A DNA stretch of 64,000 bases from Armigeres subalbatus. Taxonomy: Eukaryota > Arthropoda > Insecta > Diptera > Culicidae. Position numbers and translations under genes: made by a program. Position 1 is the stretch's first letter; each line of letters opens with the position of its first letter. Positions 1 through 12,515 of the stretch are shown here, piece by piece. The notes under the pieces were generated by a model, which searched no databases, had not been told where the DNA came from, and saw only the letters and a list, made by a program, of their open reading frames with translations. The stretch spans positions 218,959,783 through 219,023,782 of the forward strand of contig NC_085141.1 in the NCBI RefSeq assembly GCF_024139115.2. The letters are read 5' to 3'.

Positions 1-679
1 TGCGGATTCGCACTGCTGCCGCCCTCATGGGTTCCAATGATGCACTGTTGGTTACTATCAACTCCCCTCAAAGCCAACATTTTGTGCTCCCGCAGGTGCG
101 GATTCGCACTGCTGCCGCCCTCATGGGTTCCAATGATGCACTGTTGGTTACTATCAACCCCCCCAAAGCCAACATTTTGCGCTCCCGCAGGTGCGGATTC
201 GCACTGCTGCCGCCCTCATGGGTTCCAATGATGCACTGTTGGTTACTATCAACCCCTCCAAAGCCAACATTTTGCGCTCCCGCAGGTGCGGATTCGCACT
301 GCTGCCGCCCTCATGGGTTCCAATGATGCACTGTTGGTTACTATCAACCCCCCCAAAGCCAACATTTTGCGCTCCCGCAGGTGCGGATTCGCACTGCTGC
401 CGCCCTCATGGGTTCCAATGATGCACTGTTGGTTACTATCAACCCCCCCAAAGCCAACATTTTGCGCTCCCGCAGGTGCGGATTCGCACTGCTGCCGCCC
501 TCATGGGTCTCAATGATGCACTGTTGGTTACTATCAACTCCCCTCAAAGCCAACATTTTGTGCTCCCGCAGGTGCGGATTCGCACTGCTGCCGCCCTCAT
601 GGGTTCCAATGATGCACTGTTGGTTACTATCAACTCCCCTCAAAGCCAACATTTTGTGCTCCCGCAGGTGCGGATTCGC
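1..679. repeat. Satellite A, 95/96-bp tandem array (block 1)
   Basis: Head-to-tail monomers of 95 or 96 bp. The array is already running at base 1, so it extends out of the window. Two monomer classes are visible. One has a run of seven C before AAAGCC and ends TTTTGCGCTCCCGCAGG (95 bp). The other has CTCCCCTCAAAGCC and ends TTTTGTGCTCCCGCAGG (96 bp). Some monomers also carry GGTCTCAATG in place of GGTTCCAATG. Neither strand gives a real gene: reading frames stay open only because the period is not a multiple of three and the monomer has few stops. Confidence 0.97.
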
Positions 680-969
680 TATACCAGCACCCAGACTGGT
701 CCCAGTTTCGTATTGGAAGTATTGATTTGTTCCCCTAAAATACCATTTTCACACCACATGAAAAAATAGTTTATTTTGGGATACTTGGGTCATACAGCCC
801 TGCCGTCCTTCTTAGTCACACTTGGTCGACAACTAAGAAGCTTTGCCCAAATCCAAAAATTTCTATTAGTCTCTTTAGGCTATATGTGTGGATGTGAGCG
901 TGTATGTGTGTACAAAGTATAGTGTGCCGTACGGCCGAACACCTTTACAGTCTCTTTAAAATGCTCCCA
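680..969. repeat. ~290-bp spacer unit within satellite A (copy 1)
   Basis: The monomer breaks off after CGGATTCGC and a non-satellite sequence beginning TATACCAGCACCCAGACTGG follows. The monomer pattern resumes at CAGGTGCGG. The same block returns at 6217, 7852 and 8727, and truncated at 10639, with identical junctions. It was therefore amplified together with the satellite as part of a higher-order repeat. I do not recognise the block itself; it has no convincing reading frame. Confidence 0.9.
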
Positions 970-3900
970 CAGGTGCGGATTCGCACTGCTGCCGCCCTCA
1001 TGGGTTCCAATGATGCACTGTTGGTTACTATCAACCCCCCCAAAGCCAACATTTTGCGCTCCCGCAGGTGCGGATTCGCACTGCTGCCGCCCTCATGGGT
1101 CTCAATGATGCACTGTTGGTTACTATCAACTCCCCTCAAAGCCAACATTTTGTGCTCCCGCAGGTGCGGATTCGCACTGCTGCCGCCCTCATGGGTTCCA
1201 ATGATGCACTGTTGGTTACTATCAACTCCCCTCAAAGCCAACATTTTGTGCTCCCGCAGGTGCGGATTCGCACTGCTGCCGCCCTCATGGGTTCCAATGA
1301 TGCACTGTTGGTTACTATCAACCCCCCCAAAGCCAACATTTTGCGCTCCCGCAGGTGCGGATTCGCACTGCTGCCGCCCTCATGGGTTCCAATGATGCAC
1401 TGTTGGTTACTATCAACCCCCCCAAAGCCAACATTTTGCGCTCCCGCAGGTGCGGATTCGCACTGCTGCCGCCCTCATGGGTTCCAATGATGCACTGTTG
1501 GTTACTATCAACCCCCCCAAAGCCAACATTTTGTGCTCTCGCAGGTGCGGATTCGCACTGCTGCCGCCCTCATGGGTCTCAATGATGCACTGTTGGTTAC
1601 TATCAACCCCCCTCAAAGCCAACATTTTGTGCTCCCGCAGGTGCGGATTCGCACTGCTGCCGCCCTCATGGGTTCCAATGATGCACTGTTGGTTACTATC
1701 AACTCCCCTCAAAGCCAACATTTTGTGCTCCCGCAGGTGCGGATTCGCACTGCTGCCGCCCTCATGGGTTCCAATGATGCACTGTTGGTTACTATCAACT
1801 CCCCAAAGCCAACATTGTGCGCTCCCGCAGGTGCGGATTCGCACTGCTGCCGCCCTCATGGGTGCCAATGATGCACTGTTGGTTACTATCAACCCCCCCA
1901 AAGCCAACATTTTGCGCTCCCGCAGGTGCGGATTCGCACTGCTGCCGCCCTCATGGGTTCCAATGATGCACTGTTGGTTACTATCCACCCCCAAAGCCAG
2001 CATTTTGCGCTCCCGCAGGTGCGGATTCGCACTGCTGCCGCCCTCATGGGTCTCAATGATGCACTGTTGGTTACTATCAACTCCCCTCAAAGCCAACATT
2101 TTGTGCTCTCGCAGGTGCGGATTCGCACTGCTGCCGCCCTCATGGGTCTCAATGATGCACTGTTGGTTACTATCAACTCCCCTCAAAGCCAACATTTTGT
2201 GCTCCCGCAGGTGCGGATTCGCACTGCTGCCGCCCTCATGGGTTCCAATGATGCACTGTTGGTTACTATCAACCCCCCAAAGCCAACATTTTGCGCTCCC
2301 GCAGGTGCGGATTCGCACTGCTGCCGCCCTCATGGGTCTCAATGATGCACTGTTGGTTACTATCAACTCCCCTCAAAGCCAACATTTTGTGCTCCCGCAG
2401 GTGCGGATTCGCACTGCTGCCGCCCTCATGGGTTCCAATGATGCACTGTTGGTTACTATCAACCCCCCCAAAGCCAACATTTTGCGCTCCCGCAGGTGCG
2501 GATTCGCACTGCTGCCGCCCTCATGGGTTCCAATGATGCACTGTTGGTTACTATCACTACCCCCTTACCCAACATTTTGCGCTCCCGCAGGTGCGGATTC
2601 GCACTGCTGCCGCCCTCATGGGTCTCAATGATGCACTGTTGGTTACTATCAACTCCCCTCAAAGCCAACATTTTGTGCTCTCGCAGGTGCGGATTCGCAC
2701 TGCTGCCGCCCTCATGGGTTCCAATGATGCACTGTTGGTTACTATCAACCCCCCCAAAGCCAACATTTTGCGCTCCCGCAGGTGCGGATTCGCACTGCTG
2801 CCGCCCTCATGGGTTCCAATGATGCACTGTTGGTTACTATCAACCCCCCCAAAGCCAACATTTTGCGCTCCCGCAGGTGCGGATTCGCACTGCTGCCGCC
2901 CTCATGGGTGCCAATGATGCACTGTTGGTTACTATCAACCCCCCCAAAGCCAACATTTTGCGCTCCCGCAGGTGCGGATTCGCACTGCTGCCGCCCTCAT
3001 GGGTTCCAATGATGCACTGTTGGTTACTATCAACCCCCCCAAAGCCAACATTTTGCGCTCCCGCAGGTGCGGATTCGCACTGCTGCCGCCCTCATGGGTC
3101 TCAATGATGCACTGTTGGTTACTATCAACTCCCCTCAAAGCCAACATTTTGTGCTCTCGCAGGTGCGGATTCGCACTGCTGCCGCCCTCATGGGTCTCAA
3201 TGATGCACTGTTGGTTACTATCAACTCCCCAAAGCCAACATTTTGCGCTCCCTCATGTACGGATTCGCACTGCCTCCGCCCTCATGGGTTCCAATGATGC
3301 ACTGTTGGTTACTATCAACTCCCCTCAAAGCCAACATTTTGCGCTCTCGCAGGTGCGGATTCGCACTGCTGCCGCCCTCATGGGTCTCAATGATGCACTG
3401 TTGGTTACTATCAACTCCCCTCAAAGCCAACATTTTGTGCTCCCGCAGGTGCGGATTCGCACTGCTGCCGCCCTCATGGGTTCCAATGATGCACTGTTGG
3501 TTACTATCAACCCCCCCAAAGCCAACATTTTGCGCTCCCGCAGGTGCGGATTCGCACTGCTGCCGCCCTCATGGGTGCCAATGATGCACTGTTGGTTACT
3601 ATCAACCCCCCCAAAGCCAACATTTTGCGCTCCCGCAGGTGCGGATTCGCACTGCTGCCGCCCTCATGGGTTCCAATGATGCACTGTTGGTTACTATCAA
3701 CTCCCCTCAAAGCCAACATTTTGTGCTCTCGCAGGTGCGGATTCGCACTGCTGCCGCCCTCATGGGTCTCAATGATGCACTGTTGGTTACTATCAACCCC
3801 CCCAAAGCCAACATTTTGCGCTCCCGCAGGTGCGGATTCGCACTGCTGCCGCCCTCATGGGTTCCAATGATGCACTGTTGGTTACTATCAACCCCCCCAA

Positions 3901-5040
3901 AGCCAACATTTTGCGCTCCCGCAGGTGCGGATTCGCACTGCTGCCGCCCTCATGGGTTCCAATGATGCACTGTTGGTTACTATCAACTCCCCCAAAGCCA
4001 ACATTTTGCGCTCCCGCAGGTGCGGATTCGCACTGCTGCCGCCCTCATGGGTTCCAATGATGCACTGTTGGTTACTATCAACTCCCCCAAAGCCAACATT
4101 TTGTGCTCTCGCAGGTGCGGATTCGAACTGCTGCCGCCCTCATGGGTCTCAATGATGCACTGTTGGTTACTATCAACTCCCCTCAAAGCCAACATTTTGT
4201 GCTCCCGCAGGTGCGGATTCGCACTGCTGCCGCCCTCATGGGTTCCAATGATGCACTGTTGGTTACTATCAACTCCCCTCAAAGCCAACATTTTGTGCTC
4301 CCGCAGGTGCGGATTCGCACTGCTGCCGCCCTCATGGGTTCCAATGATGCACTGTTGGTTACTATCAAGCCCCCAAAGCCAACATTTTGCTCTCCCGCAG
4401 GTGCGGATTCGCCCTGCTGCCGCCTCATGGGGTCTCATCACTGTTGGTTAGTTTCCTCCCCCCAAAGCCAACATTTTGCGCTCCCGCAGGTGCGGATTCG
4501 CACTGCTGCCGCCCTCATGGGTTCCAATGATGCACTGTTGGTTACTCTCAACTCCCCTCAAAGCCAACATTTTGCGCTCCCGCAGGTGCGGTTTAGCACT
4601 GCTGCCGCCCTCATGGGTTCCAATGATGCACTGTTGGTTACTATCAACCCCCCAAAGCCAACATTTTGCGCTCCCGCAGGTGCGGATTCGCACTGCTGCC
4701 GCCCTCATGGGTCTCAATGATGCACTGTTGGTTACTATCAACTCCCCTCAAAGCCAACATTTTGTGCTCTCGCAGGTGCGGATTCGCACTGCTGCCGCCC
4801 TCATGGGTCTCAATGATGCACTGTTGGTTACTATCAACCCCCCCAAAGCCAACATTTTGCGCTCCCGCAGGTGCGGATTCGCACTGCTGCCGCCCTCATG
4901 GGTTCCAATGATGCACTGTTGGTTACTATCAACCCCCCCAAAGCCAACATTTTGCGCTCCCGCAGGTGCGGATTCGCACTGCTGCCGCCCTCATGGGTTC
5001 CAATGGTGCACTGTTGGTTACTATCAACCCCCCCAAAGCC
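970..5040. repeat. Satellite A, 95/96-bp tandem array (block 2)
   Basis: The longest uninterrupted block, about 43 monomers by length. Most copies are near-identical. Diverged ones occur near 3240-3290, 4370-4460 and 4585-4600. The two monomer classes alternate in short runs rather than in strict order. The block ends within AAAGCC, where a poly-A-tailed element is inserted. Confidence 0.97.
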
Positions 5041-5945
5041 TGGGGCAGCAGGGACAGCATGATGTCCAAGGGCTTGACGACCCCTCCCCAGCTGTCTGCG
5101 AGTCAGGGAGAACTGCCTAGGGCGTGGTGGGATTTAGCAGTGGGCTCTGCTAAAATCCTCCCAAAAACCACAAGTGCCCGTAAGCGGACTCTATCAAAGC
5201 GACTGTGTGCCGCTTCAAAAGTACACGCCCAGGGAGGGAGTGCCATCTGGCATGTGGAGTGTCCCTACTTCGGTAGGGTAGTGCGTGAGCTGCTTCGGCA
5301 GGGAGTGAGTGATCTGTTTGTGCTGAGGCAGGAGTGTCATAGCGAGTCGCCGCCGCTATGGCAGCCTCGAAGCGCAGCAGAAGTCTGAGTATGGACTGCA
5401 CATGCTAAGGTAAGAGTGTCGTAGCGTTGCTACCGCTATCGACACCTCGAGGCATGGCAGTGGAGTGTTAGAATAAGTTGTGGAGTGTACCTACTTCGGT
5501 AGGGTAGCGCGTGAGCTGCTTCGGCAGGGAGTGAGTGATCTGGTTGTGCTGAGGCAGGAGTGTCGTAGCGCAATATCTGTAGGCCCAGGCAGTTACCGCT
5601 ATTGACACCTCGAGGCATGGCAGCGGAGCGTCCGGGAGAGCATCCAAGTAAGACTCAAATGGAGTGAATGGTGTGCGAGCACCCAAGTCAGTCTCGCGTG
5701 GGACGAGTGCCTGTGTGAGCGATAATGAGCGAGTACGCTTAGTACTGCCGTCCCCCCAGAAGTAGTACTGCGAGGTAGTTCCTGGGGGAAACGATGGTGG
5801 AGCCCAAGGGAGTTTAGTCGGTATTACCGGTATGGTCGAGTCCGACACTCCAGTACACTTCCGTGTGGTAGTTTGGCAACTACAATGCACGTGTACTGGG
5901 TTAGTGTGTAAATGCATTCTCCCTTGTAAAAAAAAAAAAAAAAAG

Positions 5946-5979
<34 letters not shown>
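5041..5979 (+). mobile_element. 5'-truncated non-LTR retrotransposon insertion with poly-A tail
   Basis: A 0.94-kb non-satellite segment ends in about 50 A (5929-5979, one G interruption). It is flanked by a direct duplication of the satellite target: seven C followed by AAAGCC at 5028-5040 and again at 5980-5992 (13 bp, 15 if the ambiguous AA is counted). A poly-A tail plus a variable target-site duplication is the hallmark of target-primed reverse transcription. Only 3' non-coding sequence seems present, with no reverse transcriptase motif. Internally a segment starting TGTGGAGTGT at 5253 is repeated at 5479 (period about 226 bp). The family was not identified; an R1/I-type element is possible. 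Confidence 0.85.
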
Positions 5980-5981
<2 letters not shown>

Positions 5982-6216
5982 CCCCCAAAGCCAACATTTT
6001 GCGCTCCCGCAGGTGCGGATTCGCACTGCTGCCGCCCTCATGGGTCTCAATGATGCACTGTTGGTTACTATCAACTCCCCTCAAAGCCAACATTTTGTGC
6101 TCCCGCAGGTGCGGATTCGCACTGCTGCCGCCCTCATGGGTCTCAATGATGCACTGTTGGTTACTATCAACTCCCCTCAAAGCCAACATTTTGTGCTCCC
6201 GCAGGTGCGGATTCGC
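5980..6216. repeat. Satellite A (block 3)
   Basis: About 2.5 monomers. They resume after the inserted element with the duplicated target bases and run into spacer copy 2. Confidence 0.95.
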
Positions 6217-6506
6217 TATACCAGCACCCAGACTGGTCCCAGTTTCGTATTGGAAGTATTGATTTGTTCCCCTAAAATACCATTTTCACACCACATGAAA
6301 AAATAGTTTATTTTGGGATACTTGGGTCATACAGCCCTGCCGTCCTTCTTAGTCACACTTGGTCGACAACTAAGAAGCTTTGCCCAAATCCAAAAATTTC
6401 TATTAGTCTCTTTAGGCTATATGTGTGGATGTGAGCGTGTATGTGTGTACAAAAATAGTGTGCCGTACGGCCGAACACCTTTACAGTCTCTTTAAATGCT
6501 CCCACA
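6217..6506. repeat. Satellite A spacer unit (copy 2)
   Basis: Nearly identical to the block at 680-969, with the same entry point after CGGATTCGC and the same exit at CCCACAGGTGCGG. It differs by small indels in the TGTGTACAAA stretch and before the exit. Confidence 0.9.
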
Positions 6507-7851
6507 GGTGCGGATTCGCACTGCTGCCGCCCTCATGGGTTCCAATGATGCACTGTTGGTTACTATCAACCCCCCAAAGCCAACATTTTGCGCTCCCGCA
6601 GGTGCGGATTCGCACTGCTGCCGCCCTCATGGGTCTCAATGATGCACGATCGGTTACTATCAACTCCCTCAAAGCCAACATTTTGTGCTCCCGCAGGTGC
6701 GGATTCGCACTGCTGCCGCCCTCATGGGTTCCAATGATGCACTGTTGGTTACTATCAACTCCCCTCAAAGCCAACATTTTGTGCTCCCGCAGGTGCGGAT
6801 TCGCACTGCTGCCGCCCTCATGGGTTCCAATGATGCACTGTTGGTTACTATCAACCCCCAAAGCCAACATTTTGCGCTTCCCGCAGGGGCGGTTTCCCGC
6901 TGTTGCCGCCCTCATGGGTTCCAATGATGCACTGTTGGTTACTATCAACCCCCCAAAGCCAACATTTTGCGCTCCCGCAGGTGCGGATTCGCACTGCTGC
7001 CGCCCTCATGGGTGCCAATGATGCACTGTTGGTTACTATCAACCCCCCCAAAGCCAACATTTTGCGCTCCCGCAGGTGCGGATTCGCACTGCTGCCGCCC
7101 TCATGGGTTCCAATGATGCACTGTTGGTTACTATCAACCCCCCCAAAGCCAACATTTTGCGCTCCCGCAGGTGCGGATTCGCACTGCTGCCGCCCTCATG
7201 GGTGCCAATGATGCACTGTTGGTTACTATCAACCCCCCCAAAGCCAACATTTTGCGCTCCCGCAGGTGCGGATTCGCACTGCTGCCGCCCTCATGGGTTC
7301 CAATGATGCACTGTTGGTTACTATCAACCCCCCCAAAGCCAACATTTTGCGCTCCCGCAGGTGCGGATTCGCACTGCTGCCGCCCTCATGGGTCTCAATG
7401 ATGCACTGTTGGTTACTATCAACTCCCCTCAAAGCCAACATTTTGTGCTCCCGCAGGTGCGGATTCGCACTGCTGCCGCCCTCATGGGTTCCAATGATGC
7501 ACTGTTGGTTACTATCAACTCCCCTCAAAGCCAACATTTTGTGCTCCCGCAGGTGCGGATTCGCACTGCTGCCGCCCTCATGGGTTCCAATGATGCACTG
7601 TTGGTTACTATCAACCCCCCCAAAGCCAACATTTTGCGCTCCCGCAGGTGCGGATTCGCACTGCTGCCGCCCTCATGGGTCTCAATGATGCACTGTTGGT
7701 TACTATCAACTCCCCTCAAAGCCAACATTTTGTGCTCCCGCAGGTGCGGATTCGCACTGCTGCCGCCCTCATGGGTTCCAATGATGCACTGTTGGTTACT
7801 ATCAACTCCCCTCAAAGCCAACATTTTGTGCTCCCGCAGGTGCGGATTCGC
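6507..7851. repeat. Satellite A (block 4)
   Basis: About 14 monomers of both classes. A diverged copy lies at 6868-6910 (GCAGGGGCGGTTTCCCGCTG). Confidence 0.96.
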
Positions 7852-8140
7852 TATACCAGCACCCAGACTGGTCCCAGTTTCGTATTGGAAGTATTGATTT
7901 GTTCCCCTAAAATACCATTTTCACACCACATGAAAAAATAGTTTATTTTGGGATACTTGGGTCATACAGCCCTGCCGTCCTTCTTAGTCACACTTGGTCG
8001 ACAACTAGAAGCTTTGCCCAAATCCAAAAATTTCTATTAGTCTCTTTAGGCTATATGTGTGGATGTGAGCGTTTATGTGTGCACCAACAACAGTGTGCCG
8101 CACGCCCGCACTCCTCTACGGTCTCCCTAACACGCTCCCA
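7852..8140. repeat. Satellite A spacer unit (copy 3)
   Basis: Same block as copies 1 and 2. It is more diverged towards its right end (CACCAACAACAGTGTGCCGC in place of the TGTACAAA stretch), and it is followed by the most diverged satellite monomers of the window. Confidence 0.88.
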
Positions 8141-8726
8141 CAGGTGCGGATTCGCACTGCTGCCGCCCTCATGGGTTCCAATGATGCACTGTTGGTTACT
8201 ATCAACCCCCCCAAAGCCAACATTTTGCGCTCCGCAGGTGCGGATTCGTACTGCTGGCGCCCTCATGGGTCTCTAAGATGGTCTGCTTGTTACTATAAAC
8301 CCCTCACAAAACCACCATTTTGGGCTCCCGCAGGTGCGGATTCGCACTGCTGCCGCCCTCATGGGGTCCAATGATGCACTGTTGGTTACTATCAACCCCC
8401 CCAAAGCCAACATTTAGCGCTCCCGCAAACGCGGATTCGCACTGCTGCCGCCCTCATGGGTTTCAATGATGCCCTGTTGGTTGCTATCAACTACCCCAAA
8501 GCCACCATTTTGTGCTCCTGCAGGTACGGAATCACACTGCTGCCGCCCTCATGGGTTCCAATGATGCACTGTTGGTTACTATCAACCCCCCCAAAGCCAA
8601 CATTTTGCGCTCCCGCAGGTGCGGATTCGCACTGCTGCCGCCCTCATGGGTTCCAATGATGCACTGTTGGTTACTATCAACTCCCCTCAAAGCCAACATT
8701 TTGTGCTCCCGCAGGTGCGGATTCGC
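8141..8726. repeat. Satellite A, diverged block 5
   Basis: About six monomers with unusual divergence. Examples are CTGCTGGCGCC for CTGCTGCCGCC and a rearranged stretch around 8270-8320. This block seems to have escaped recent homogenisation. Confidence 0.93.
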
Positions 8727-9011
8727 TATACCAGCACCCAGACTGGTCCCAGTTTCGTATTGGAAGTATTGATTTGTTCCCCTAAAATACCATTTTCACC
8801 ACATGAAAAAATAGTTTATTTTGGGATACTTGGGTCATACAGCCCTGCCGTCCTTCTTAGTCACACTTGGTCGACAACTAAGAAGCTTTGCCCAAATCCA
8901 AAATTTCTATTAGTCTCTTTAGGCTATATGTGTGGATGTGAGCGTGTATGTGTGTACAAAAATAGTGTGCCGTACGGCCGAACACCTTACAGTCTCTTTA
9001 AAATGCTCCCA
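8727..9011. repeat. Satellite A spacer unit (copy 4)
   Basis: Closely matches copies 1 and 2, with small deletions (ACCACATG for ACACCACATG). Confidence 0.9.
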
Positions 9012-10638
9012 CAGGTGCGGATTCGCACTGCTGCCGCCCTCATGGGTTCCAATGATGCACTGTTGGTTACTATCAACTCCCCTCAAAGCCAACATTTTGT
9101 GCTCCCGCAGGTGCGGATTCGCACTGCTGCCGCCCTCATGGGTTCCAATGATGCACTGTTGGTTACTACCAACCCCCCCCCCGGCCCCCGCTTTGCGCTC
9201 CCGCAGGTGCGGATTCGCACTGCTGCCGCCCTCATGGGTTCCAATGATGCACTGTTGGTTACTATCAACCCCCAAAGCCAACATTTTGCGCTCCCGCAGG
9301 TGCGGATTTGCACTGCTGCCGCTCTCATGGGTGCCAATGATGCACTGTTGGTTACTATCAACCCCCAAAGCCAACATTTTGCGCTCCCGCAGGTGCGGAT
9401 TCGCACTGCTGCCGCCCTCATGGGTTCCAATGATGCACTGTTGGTTACTATCAACCCCCCAAAGCCAACATTTTGCGCTCCCGCAGGTGCGGATTCGCAC
9501 TGCTGCCGCCCTCATGGGTTCCAATGATGCACTGTTGGTTACTATCAACCCCCCCAAAGCCAACATTTTGCGCTCCCGCAGGTGCGGATTCGCACTGCTG
9601 CCGCCCTCATGGGTCTCAATGATGCACTGTTGGTTACTATCAACCCCCCAAAGCCAACATTTTGCGCTCCCGCAGGTGCGGATTCGCACTGCTGCCGCCC
9701 TCATGGGTTCCAATGATGCACTGTTGGTTACTATCAACCCCCCCAAAGCCAACATTTTGCGCTCCCGCAGGTGCGGATTCGCACTGCTGCCGCCCTCATG
9801 GGTCTCAATGATGCACTGTTGGTTACTATCAACTCCCTCAAAGCCAACATTTTGTGCTCCCGCAGGTGCGGATTCGCACTGCTGCCGCCCTCATGGGTTC
9901 CAATGATGCACTGTTGGTTACTATCAACCCCCCCAAAGCCAACATTTTGCGCTCCCGCAGGTGCGGATTCGCACTGCTGCCGCCCTCATGGGTCTCAATG
10001 ATGCACTGTTGGTTACTATCAACCCCCCAAAGCCAACATTTTGCGCTCCCGCAGGTGCGGATTCGCACTGCTGCCGCCCTCATGGGTTCCAATGATGCAC
10101 TGTTGGTTACTATCAACCCCCCAAAGCCAACATTTTGCGCTCCCGCAGGTGCGGATTCGCACTGCTGCCGCCCTCATGGGTCTCAATGATGCACTGTTGG
10201 TTACTATCAACTCCCCTCAAAGCCAACATTTTGTGCTCCCGCAGGTGCGGATTCGCACTGCTGCCGCCCTCATGGGTTCCAATGATGCACTGTTGGTTAC
10301 TATCAACCCCCCCAAAGCCAACATTTTGCGCTCCCGCAGGTGCGGATTCGCACTGCTGCCGCCCTCATGGGTTCCAATGATGCACTGTTGGTTACTATCA
10401 ACCCCCCCAAAGCCAACATTTTGCGCTCCCGCAGGTGCGGATTCGCACTGCTGCCGCCCTCATGGGTCTCAATGATGCACTGTTGGTTACTATCAACTCC
10501 CCTCAAAGCCAACATTTTGTGCTCTCGCAGGTGCGGATTCGCACTGCTGCCGCCCTCATGGGTCTCAATGATGCACTGTTGGTTACTATCAACTCCCCTC
10601 AAAGCCAACATTTTGTGCTCCCGCAGGTGCGGATTCGC
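9012..10638. repeat. Satellite A (block 6)
   Basis: About 17 monomers, the last block of the array. A G/C-altered copy lies near 9172-9195 (run of eight C, then CCGGCCCCCG). Confidence 0.96.
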
Positions 10639-10757
10639 TATACCAGCACCCAGACTGGTCCCAGTTTCGTATTGGAAGTATTGATTTGTTCCCCTAAAAT
10701 ACCATTTTCACACCACATGAAAAAATAGTTTATTTTGGGATACTTGGGTCATTACAG
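10639..10757. repeat. Truncated satellite A spacer (copy 5), array boundary
   Basis: Starts at the same junction as the other spacers but stops after GGGTCATTACAG. Unrelated sequence, including an RNase H relic, follows. This marks the right edge of the satellite A array. Confidence 0.85.
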
Positions 10758-10995
10758 TATGATACGCCGCGGAAAGGTTCTGGGCCAATAAACTGTGTGT
10801 TTGAACTTTGTTTCGCAAGCTCGTCTGCCTTTTCATTACCTTCAATGTCACAATGTCCCGGAATCCAATACAGATTTACGGAGTTCTCTTGACACACCTT
10901 TCGCAATGAATGCATTCCAAGTTTCAGCGTACATTTAAAGCTACTCAATACTTTAAGTGCCACTTGACTATCCGTGAAAATACAAATATTTTTTT
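10758..10995 (-). pseudogene. Non-LTR retrotransposon RNase H domain fragment
   Basis: Read on the minus strand, this stretch encodes an RNase H-like piece: IFTDSQVALK, then VNLYWIPGHCDIEGNEKADE and LAKQ. TDSQ and WIPGH..I.GNEKAD.LAK are typical of the RNase H domain that follows the reverse transcriptase in I, R1 and related non-LTR retrotransposons. The domain would cleave the RNA strand of RNA:DNA hybrids. The N-terminal catalytic part cannot be followed: upstream on that strand the frame breaks at a T/A run near 10990. No reverse transcriptase is attached, so this is a relic. The sequence to its right, up to about 11150, may belong to the same element but is too decayed to read. Confidence 0.75.
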
Positions 10996-12515
10996 TTTGA
11001 CAAGATACCTCACATTAATCCACACAAATGATCGTGAAATCAAATCAAAATCAACTCTTGGAAAGCATCATATTCCAATCGATGAAAATCCCTTCGTAGA
11101 AGTCGTTAGCCAGAATCCATCCTCCAATAAGTAAACCACCCACAGCTCGTGCAATGGTCCTGAATGAATAACAAATCCCTTTTACCTACCCTTGACTGGC
11201 TGAGCAGCTGCACAGTTGGAGTCTTGGAATCACCGACAGAAATCGCGTCGTCGTCATCATCGTCGTCCCGCGCTTTCTCGCGGAGCATCCAAACACAGAC
11301 CGATTTTGCTGGACGTGATTTTTACACCACGCGGCGGTGGCGGTGCGCCATCGATAAATATTTATGGAAGCGCATTTCCGCTGGCATAAGTTCAAACAAT
11401 TTTCAAACTGGGAAAAATCCCGTCGGATCTGTTCCGATATGCTGCTCATGTCAAGTCGATTTTTCATACCCAGCTATTCGCAGAAATACGATTTATGTGT
11501 ATCGATGTGTGTATCCGACTCCGGCGGCAACACCTGCCGCATCAGTTAGGATGTGATTCGTTTACTGCATCTTACTAGCGGTGATCTGCTAGGATCACGG
11601 TGGGAAAATGTAGGAAATTAAACAAAACTGTTCAAAGCCATAAATGGGGAAGTATCATGCAAAGCCTCCCGGTGTGCTAGCCGGAGTGGGTGGGGAAATT
11701 TTTATCCCGGGTAATGCAACAAAATTTATCGCCGAAGGTGTGATTTCCACTTTTATTCTCAAGTGTTGCTTTCGGAGAGGAATATACAGGGAGGAACAAT
11801 ATTGCAGCTGATGTTGGAGTTTGGGGTTTGAGTGCCCCACCAAGGTAGGTCCTATTTGCTGAAGCTCGTTTCGTCGACGCGTTACTGCTCAGCGTGTTTC
11901 CTTTGCGGGGCTGATTTCGCCACAACGATGCCGTATTTCATCTCAGACGCTCTTCACTAGATGAAGAAAGTAATAATTTATGTATGAGTTATGAATTCAT
12001 AAACTGCGAAAGGGATTTCTCCAGGAAGTTGGCATAAGAATTGTTGCATTTGTTTGTCTGCAACGGCGGTTGGCAATGCTCTGTCTGAGGTATTATTGTA
12101 CTTGTCGGGAACGACCCTGAAGACAGAATTACGGATGTTCCCCGGGCAATTTTGCGAGTGTGAGGCAATATCATCAGTCATTCCGAGTTGCGATTGGCAG
12201 TAAAATACTCCACGCCAGTCGTTTCTGCTAGAGCAATGAATCATATGAATTGTTATACATTGCGTGTGTAAGAAATAGATTAAGAGTAGCCGAAACAACC
12301 ATATTACGATTAGTGTTACATATTAGAGATGTGAAATAATTCAAAATCGCCGGCAAAGATTAAAATGAAATTAAATCGCATTTTATCATTTTAATGAAAA
12401 TAAAGTTTTAATTCCGGATTTGACTTTATCCATAGAATGAGCCTTGAACATATACGAAAATAGTACACACAATCAATATAATTCGATAACCTAATGTGGT
12501 TCAAGCAACCTGTAC
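10996..12515. other. No recognisable gene
   Basis: Unique-looking sequence. Open stretches near 11164-11556 and on the minus strand near 11186-11467 show no domain, signal peptide or splice structure that I recognise. A short (TCG/TCA)n run lies near 11246-11268. Confidence 0.5.

Noticed and set aside
1..10638. Many long open reading frames on both strands, up to ~390 codons
   Set aside because: They are periodic translations of the 95/96-bp satellite in all frames. There is no start context, no splice structure and no recognisable domain.
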